Assembly: GCA_023388675.1 (NCBI GenBank)
Contig: JAEWFU010000065.1
Span: 1-9,392 of the forward strand
DNA: 9,392 nt
DNA from: Pseudomonadota bacterium
Lineage (GTDB): Bacteria; Pseudomonadota; Alphaproteobacteria; Rhizobiales; Rhizobiaceae
Direction of reading: 5' to 3'
In this document: one piece after another, positions 5,663 to 9,392 of the stretch
Position numbering within the stretch: the stretch's first letter is position 1
Layout: every line of letters starts with the position of its first letter
The notes under the pieces: generated by a model
What the model was told of the DNA's origin: nothing
Database searches by the model: none
Seen by the model: the letters and a program-made list of their open reading frames with translations, nothing else
Position numbers and translations under genes: made by a program

Positions 5663-6462
5663 ACGCGTTCCTCCACCACCACCTTGCGGTAGAGGTGCCA
5701 AGTGGCGTGGCCGAGGATCGGGATGACTACGATGAGGCCGGCAAAGAGAGGCAGGCTGCCGAGCGCGAGCAACAGCGCGACGATGAAACCCCAGGCGAGC
5801 ATCTGCAGGGGATTTGCCATGACGGCCCTGGCCGAGGTGTGGATCGCTGCCCACGCCCCCACGTCGCGGTCGATGAGCAGCGGGAATGCCACGACCGTCG
5901 TCGACAGCACGATCACGGCGAATACGAAGCCGATGGCATTGCCTGCGAGGATCAATGTCCACCCTTGGGACGTCGAGAAGAGCTGTGACAGGAAACTGCC
6001 GACCGATGCCGGCGGCTGGGAGCCGAAGATCGCGATGTAAAGGGCCTTGGCGGTCAGCAGCCAGACGATGAACACGGCAAACAGCATGGCGCCGACCGCT
6101 GCGATCGACGGTAGTGCTGGCGAGTGGCGCAGTTCGAGTGCGTGCCGCCATGATGTGTCCATGCCCGCTTCCCGGCGGCGGCTGATCTCGTAGAGGCCGA
6201 TGGCCGCGAACGGACCGAGCAGGGCAAAGCCGGAGGCCAGCGGAAACAGCAGCGGCAACGCATTGGCCCCCGAGGTCCAGGCAGCAAGCACCACGCCGAT
6301 CAGCGGGTACATGACGATGATGAAGATGATGTGCGAGGGCTTGGCCATGAAGTCCCGGTAGCCGGCCTGCAGACAGTCGTAGAGATCGCCGATCTCGATC
6401 GAACGCACATCGGGATAGGCCGCCGCGCCGTCAGCTCCGGCGTAGACATGGAAGTTCGTCAT
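5659..6462 (-). CDS. DUF2189-family integral membrane protein
   Basis: A 267-residue inner-membrane protein of the DUF2189 family, function unknown. A soluble N-terminus (1-43, with PDVRSIEIGDLYDCLQAGYRDF typical of the family) precedes about five hydrophobic segments near 44-62, 69-93, 118-146, 168-195 and 218-250. The family's C-terminal signature is clear: FPLLIDRDVGAWAAIHTS (193-210), ARAVMANP (211-218) and a closing GLIVVIPILGHATWHLYRK (242-260). The start at 6462 is chosen because GGAGG lies seven bases ahead of it; the ATG at 6468 would be only one base from that site. Its stop codon shares the CTAG tetranucleotide with the stop of the convergent NIPSNAP gene. Confidence 0.88.
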   Translation of the reverse strand: MTNFHVYAGADGAAAYPDVRSIEIGDLYDCLQAGYRDFMAKPSHIIFIIVMYPLIGVVLAAWTSGANALPLLFPLASGFALLGPFAAIGLYEISRRREAGMDTSWRHALELRHSPALPSIAAVGAMLFAVFIVWLLTAKALYIAIFGSQPPASVGSFLSQLFSTSQGWTLILAGNAIGFVFAVIVLSTTVVAFPLLIDRDVGAWAAIHTSARAVMANPLQMLAWGFIVALLLALGSLPLFAGLIVVIPILGHATWHLYRKVVVEERV

Positions 6463-6670
6463 GACCATTCCTCCAACCGCTCGTTTGCGGTCGTGGTCTG
6501 CGGCCAGCTTCGCGAACCCCGCCCGGGAGCATGGCCGCATGCGACCCACAACCGGTTCTGTGCGAACGATAGCATAGTTCCGGCCCAGCGTCGCGCCCGG
6601 TCTCAGGGTGCTGCTACTCACATCTGTGTCCCGATGCTATGCTGGGCAAGCATTGCGCGGGGGCGTCACG
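6463..6670. promoter_or_regulatory. Divergent promoter region between the DUF2189 and DUF3137 genes
   Basis: This 208-base gap must hold both divergent promoters. AGCATAG (6571-6577) and CTATGCT (6637-6643) are exact inverted copies, so each strand carries TATGCT, a plausible -10 element pointing toward its own gene. Neither has a convincing -35 at standard spacing (the plus-strand candidate is TACTCA at 6615-6620). GTTC-N5-GAAC also occurs just before the first copy. Promoter assignment is weak. Confidence 0.3.
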
Positions 6671-7774
6671 ATGAATGCCGACGAGTATCTGCCCAACGCC
6701 GAAACGGTCGCTGCGATCGAGAAGGACGTTGCGAATTACAACGCGCGGCGGCGCCATGCCCAAAGCGAGATCGGACGGCGCATGCCGGCCCTGTTCGCTA
6801 GCTACGTGCTCGCCTGCGCGGTCGTCTTCTACTTCATCATCGCGAACTTTCGCGACATGCCGGAGAAGGTGGCGTTTATTCTCCTGTTCGGCGGCGGTTT
6901 CGCCGCGATCGCCGGCGGGGTCGCGCTGTACCGTTTCGCCCACCGGGTCGGCGTCGATACGCAGCAAGGCTTTCGCGACCACATCTTGCCGGTGATCTTC
7001 GGTTTCGTGGACGGGTTGCGATATTCGCACGGATACGAGCCGGGGAGCTTCCGGCGGCTGCCTGCCGCCCTAAAGGGCGACTACAACCATAGTGAGTTTG
7101 GCGACATCATCACCGGCCGGCTCGACGGCAGGCATTTCGAGATCTGCGAGATGAGCCTGTCGCGCAGAAGCAAGTCGTCGACGGTCGTTCTTTTCAAGGG
7201 CGTCGCGCTTTGCTGCAGCGTGAGGGACAGTTTTCCGGGAACGCTGGTCGCGGTGCGCAAGCCGGAGCCGAGCCTGATGCAGCCGTTTAACGATCTGATG
7301 CGCTCGCTATCGGGGCTCTTCGGCGGCGAGCGGCTGGAAACGGTCTTCAGTCGTTCTCCGCTCGACCGCTCCTACGAGTTTCGCAGCGACAGGCGCGAGG
7401 AGGCGCGGGCGCTCTTTGCCGGCGGGCTGGGCGATGTTTTGGGTTGGGTGAACGAGCGGTGGCGGCAGGGCAGTCCGCGTCTTGCGGTTCGCCATGCAGA
7501 ATTCTTCCTGATGCTGCCCAGCGAGAAGGATTTGTTCGAATTGCCACCGCTGGACAGGCCCGTCGACTACCGCGCCCATCTGGAGCCGATGGTGCGCGAT
7601 TTCGCTGCACTGCTTGCCATCGTTGCCGAAGTGCAGCGCCAACCGGAGTCAGGGACTGCCGTCGATGACAAGCCGGTTGCAGGCCCGGAGAAGACCCGCA
7701 CTCCGGCACAGGAAGTGTCGAAGGAGCCTTTCATTCCCCTCCTCGATGGGAATGCGCCTTCGGACAAACGTTGA
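6671..7774 (+). CDS. DUF3137-family membrane protein
   Basis: A 367-residue protein of the DUF3137 family, function unknown. An N-terminal charged region with coiled-coil character (11-37) is followed by two membrane helices at about 38-60 and 66-90, then a long cytoplasmic domain. The conserved core is at about 117-195: a YSHGYEPGSF stretch, DYNHSEFGDIITGRLDGRHFEICEMSL and VVLFKGVALCCSV. The tail (325-367) is Pro/Glu/Lys-rich and probably disordered. The ATG at 6671 is chosen because the sequence after it fits a cytoplasmic N-terminus and a G-run (GGGGG) lies about seven bases upstream; in-frame codons back to 6608 add unconserved residues. Family members often occur beside LemA-like genes, but none is seen here. 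Confidence 0.82.
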   Translation: MNADEYLPNAETVAAIEKDVANYNARRRHAQSEIGRRMPALFASYVLACAVVFYFIIANFRDMPEKVAFILLFGGGFAAIAGGVALYRFAHRVGVDTQQGFRDHILPVIFGFVDGLRYSHGYEPGSFRRLPAALKGDYNHSEFGDIITGRLDGRHFEICEMSLSRRSKSSTVVLFKGVALCCSVRDSFPGTLVAVRKPEPSLMQPFNDLMRSLSGLFGGERLETVFSRSPLDRSYEFRSDRREEARALFAGGLGDVLGWVNERWRQGSPRLAVRHAEFFLMLPSEKDLFELPPLDRPVDYRAHLEPMVRDFAALLAIVAEVQRQPESGTAVDDKPVAGPEKTRTPAQEVSKEPFIPLLDGNAPSDKR

Positions 7775-7946
7775 GCCGCTTGTATTTTCATTGATTTCAT
7801 GCAACTAACACTGACGTTCGGGCATTTGCTGACCCGGAGACTGGACCGTTTAGGACGACCTTTCCCCGACATCGTGAACTCTCGACGGCGACCCTGCGCA
7901 TGTCGCGCAGACGCAGCTTACCAAAGGGAACAGGAGCTTTCCCCCC
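7775..7946 (+). promoter_or_regulatory. Upstream region and leader of the second cold-shock gene
   Basis: A 172-base gap. The first part is AT-rich (7780-7808) and is the likely promoter location, with TTGTAT at 7780-7785 and AACTAA at 7803-7808 (17-base spacing) as a weak guess. The later part would be a long 5' leader, common in cspA-type genes where leader folding can control translation. It contains a hairpin, CTGCGC-ATGTC-GCGCAG (7894-7910), and ends with AGGAG (7932-7936) ten bases before the ATG, with a run of six C in the spacer. Confidence 0.4.
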
Positions 7947-8159
7947 ATGGCCCAGACCGGCACCGTAAAGTTTTTCAATGCAACCAAAGGCTTCGGCTTC
8001 ATCACGCCTGACGACGGCGCGAAGGACGTTTTCGTCCACATCTCCGCTGTCGAGGCCTCTGGCCTGCGCACCCTCGTCGACGGTCAGAAGGTTTCCTTCG
8101 ACGTCGAGCCCGACCGTATGGGCAAGGGTCCGAAGGCAGTGAACCTGTCCGCAGCCTGA
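7947..8159 (+). CDS. cspA: CspA-family cold-shock protein (paralogue 2)
   Basis: A 70-residue cold-shock domain protein, a small cytoplasmic RNA chaperone. RNP1 is KGFGFI at 14-19 and RNP2 is VFVHI at 28-32. It differs from the minus-strand paralogue at 1361-1573 at 16 of 70 positions, mainly in the N-terminal residues, the loop at 41-44, positions 52-58 and the last three residues; the nucleic-acid-binding face is unchanged. AGGAG precedes the start with a rather long ten-base spacer. A long leader upstream and a strong terminator downstream mark it as a single-gene transcription unit. Which paralogue answers to cold cannot be told from sequence. Confidence 0.95.
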   Translation: MAQTGTVKFFNATKGFGFITPDDGAKDVFVHISAVEASGLRTLVDGQKVSFDVEPDRMGKGPKAVNLSAA

Positions 8160-8165
8160 TGGCTT

Positions 8166-8185
8166 CGTGCCGGTTCGCCGGCACG
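8166..8185 (+). repeat. Perfect hairpin with TTCG loop after the cold-shock gene
   Basis: CGTGCCGG-TTCG-CCGGCACG is a perfect 8-bp stem with a four-base TTCG loop, beginning seven bases after the csp stop codon. No T-run follows directly (ACGGCTTTC), so it is more likely a 3'-end stabilising or pausing structure placed ahead of the true terminator at 8198. Confidence 0.65.
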
Positions 8186-8197
8186 ACGGCTTTCAAG

Positions 8198-8227
8198 AGC
8201 GGCGCGAGCAATCGCGCCGCTTTTTTT
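8198..8227 (+). terminator. Strong intrinsic terminator of the second cold-shock gene
   Basis: AGCGGCGCGA (8198-8207) pairs perfectly with TCGCGCCGCT (8212-8221) around a GCAA loop, and the stem runs straight into seven T (8221-8227). It is the clearest rho-independent terminator in the window and isolates cspA from uvrB. Confidence 0.93.
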
Positions 8228-8230
8228 GTT

Positions 8231-8258
8231 TTGGCAGGCAAGTTGCTGACACCATAAT
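8231..8258 (+). promoter_or_regulatory. Candidate uvrB promoter (-35 TTGGCA, -10 CATAAT)
   Basis: TTGGCA (8231-8236) and CATAAT (8253-8258) each match the sigma-70-type consensus at five of six bases, with a 16-base spacer. The pair lies immediately after the csp terminator and predicts transcription starting near 8265, about 70 bases before the uvrB ATG. Confidence 0.6.
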
Positions 8259-8263
8259 GTCAG
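8246..8263. repeat. Inverted repeat covering the uvrB -10 element
   Basis: CTGACA-CCATAA-TGTCAG is a perfect 6-bp inverted repeat with a six-base spacer. The spacer and right arm contain the candidate -10 CATAAT, so a protein binding here would block the promoter. It is also compatible with chance. Confidence 0.4.
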
Positions 8264-8275
8264 TAGCCGTTGACC

Positions 8276-8290
8276 GTTTCCGCGCCGTTC
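8276..8290 (+). promoter_or_regulatory. Near-consensus LexA box before uvrB
   Basis: GTTT-CCGCGCC-GTTC matches the alphaproteobacterial LexA direct repeat GTTC-N7-GTTC at seven of eight fixed positions. It lies about 11 bases downstream of the predicted transcription start and 46 bases before the uvrB start codon, a fitting place for repression. uvrB is an SOS gene in many bacteria, which raises the prior; binding is not shown. Confidence 0.5.
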
Positions 8291-8336
8291 AGAGAGCCCC
8301 CTTTCCATTGCTGCGGACTCTGCCCATATTCCCGCC

Positions 8337-9392
8337 ATGGCCGATACCCCTGACAAGAAGAACGCCTCGCGCGCGAAGGATGCCGCTTTCGGCGCGCGCT
8401 CGCGCAAGAGTCCTCTCACCGACTATCTCGATGCTTCCGAGCCGCTGAACCCGGGCGGATTCGGCGAGGTGCCGCAAAGCGAGTTCGAGGGCGCGCCACT
8501 CAGCGGGTCGGTCTCGGACTGGGCACGGCAGATTGCCGACGAGGCCGGGAAGGCGCCGGCCAAGGCGAAGAAGAAGGTGCCGGAACGATCGTCCGCGCCG
8601 ACGCGCTCGGCGCGCGGCACTTCGATGGGCGGCGCGGCTTCGCCAAAGGAGCGCGCGGCTGCCGGCCTCAACCCGATACCAGGTCTCGACATCGCGCTGG
8701 AGGATGTCGAGAAGCTGTCGTCCTCGGGCGTGACAGCCACGGTCGCCGCGCTATCGCGGCTGATCGAAGGCGGCGATCCCAACCTCAAGAACGAAGCCTG
8801 GGTTCCGCACCGGCCGGCGAGGCCGGAAAAGTCCGAAGGCGGCATCGAGATCCGCATGGAGACGGCGTTCAAACCCTCCGGAGATCAGCCCACCGCCATT
8901 GCCGACCTCGTGGCCGGCGTCAAGGAGCAGGACCGCACGCAGGTGCTGCTGGGCGTCACCGGCTCGGGCAAGACCTTCACCATGGCCAAGGTGATCGAGG
9001 AGACGCAGCGCCCGGCGCTTATCCTGGCGCCCAACAAGACGCTGGCCGCGCAGCTCTACGGCGAGTTCAAGAGCTTCTTCCCGAACAACGCTGTCGAGTA
9101 TTTCGTCTCCTATTACGACTATTACCAGCCGGAGGCCTACGTCCCGCGCACCGACACCTATATCGAGAAGGAATCGTCGATCAACGAGCAGATCGACCGC
9201 ATGCGGCACTCTGCGACCCGCTCGCTGCTCGAACGCGACGACGTCATCATCGTCGCCTCGGTGTCCTGCATCTACGGTATCGGGTCGGTCGAGACCTATA
9301 CGGCTATGACGTTCCAGATGGAGGTGGGCGACCGGCTCGACCAGCGCCAGCTTCTCGCCGACCTCGTCGCCCAGCAATACAAGCGGCAGGAC
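8337..9392 (+). CDS. uvrB: UvrABC excinuclease subunit UvrB, N-terminal part (runs off the window)
   Basis: The first 352 codons are present and the frame is open to the window end. UvrB takes damaged DNA from UvrA, opens it with its helicase-like domain and positions UvrC for incision in nucleotide excision repair. The conserved core begins at about residue 175 ([15 protein letters not shown] at 178-192). The Walker A motif is GVTGSGKT at 206-213, [15 protein letters not shown] follows at 231-245, and the damage-probing beta-hairpin region is the Tyr-rich stretch [20 protein letters not shown] (259-278) continuing to RHSAT at 290-294. Before the core lies an extension of about 173 residues, charged and Ala/Lys-rich, with KSPLTDYLD and [19 protein letters not shown] segments. 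Such extensions are known to me from rhizobial UvrB, so the ATG at 8337 is preferred although its ribosome site is weak; Met174 (8856) is the alternative start. The catalytic DEAD-like motifs lie beyond the window. Confidence 0.95.
   Translation, partial: MADTPDKKNASRAKDAAFGARSRKSPLTDYLDASEPLNPGGFGEVPQSEFEGAPLSGSVSDWARQIADEAGKAPAKAKKKVPERSSAPTRSARGTSMGGAASPKERAAAGLNPIPGLDIALEDVEKLSSSGVTATVAALSRLIEGGDPNLKNEAWVPHRPARPEKSEGGIEIRMETAFKPSGDQPTAIADLVAGVKEQDRTQVLLGVTGSGKTFTMAKVIEETQRPALILAPNKTLAAQLYGEFKSFFPNNAVEYFVSYYDYYQPEAYVPRTDTYIEKESSINEQIDRMRHSATRSLLERDDVIIVASVSCIYGIGSVETYTAMTFQMEVGDRLDQRQLLADLVAQQYKRQD

Noticed and set aside
5306..6151. Minus-strand open frame of 281 codons spanning the NIPSNAP/DUF2189 junction
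   Set aside because: It crosses two well-supported genes in wrong frames, with an Arg/His-rich shadow composition.
6555..6567. GTTC-N5-GAAC as a possible LexA site before the DUF2189 gene
   Set aside because: It is an inverted repeat with the wrong spacing for either the alphaproteobacterial direct repeat or the Gram-positive GAAC-N4-GTTC type.
1..9392. Mobile element, CRISPR array, tRNA or rRNA
   Set aside because: No transposase, integrase, spaced direct repeats, tRNA-like fold or rRNA sequence was seen on either strand by eye.

Overview
The window is GC-rich, tightly packed chromosomal DNA. Its gene content points to an alphaproteobacterium of the Hyphomicrobiales (Rhizobiales), probably near Mesorhizobium/Phyllobacteriaceae. 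The pointers are a BA14K-family secreted protein, a UvrB with a long N-terminal extension, DUF2189 and DUF3137 membrane proteins, and LexA-type boxes of the alphaproteobacterial GTTC-N7-GTTC kind. This placement is inference from gene families; no rRNA or other phylogenetic marker is complete here. No tRNA, rRNA, CRISPR array, insertion sequence or prophage gene was seen.

Layout. (1) 1-760: the terminator of an upstream gene, then a glyoxalase II-type metallo-hydrolase (gloC, +), closed by a perfect 26-bp palindrome. (2) 761-1573: two minus-strand genes, a BA14K-family secreted protein and a CspA-type cold-shock protein with its own terminator. A perfect GAAC-N7-GAAC (LexA-type) box lies just upstream of the BA14K gene. 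(3) 1574-1921: 348 bases without a gene, holding the cold-shock gene's leader. (4) 1922-4729: a minus-strand cassette of a stand-alone DltA-like adenylating ligase, a carrier protein whose GTG start overlaps the ligase stop, and a GNAT-like transferase candidate. This is the most interesting part of the window: it looks like an activate, load and transfer pathway for an amino acid or similar acid, with no DltB or DltD visible. (5) 4730-4921: a divergent control region with an AT-rich inverted repeat and a 14-bp palindrome. (6) 4922-7774: a NIPSNAP-family protein (+), a DUF2189 five-helix membrane protein (-) and a DUF3137 two-helix membrane protein (+). The first two converge on one shared CTAG that encodes both stop codons. 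(7) 7775-8227: a second CspA paralogue with a long leader, followed by two hairpins, the second a strong intrinsic terminator. (8) 8228-9392: a promoter, an inverted repeat and a near-consensus LexA box, then the first 352 codons of uvrB, which runs off the end of the window.

How they work together. Most genes are independent housekeeping or stress functions: methylglyoxal detoxification, cold shock and nucleotide excision repair. The ligase, carrier and transferase genes form the one clear operon. Functions of the BA14K, NIPSNAP, DUF2189 and DUF3137 proteins cannot be fixed from sequence alone.
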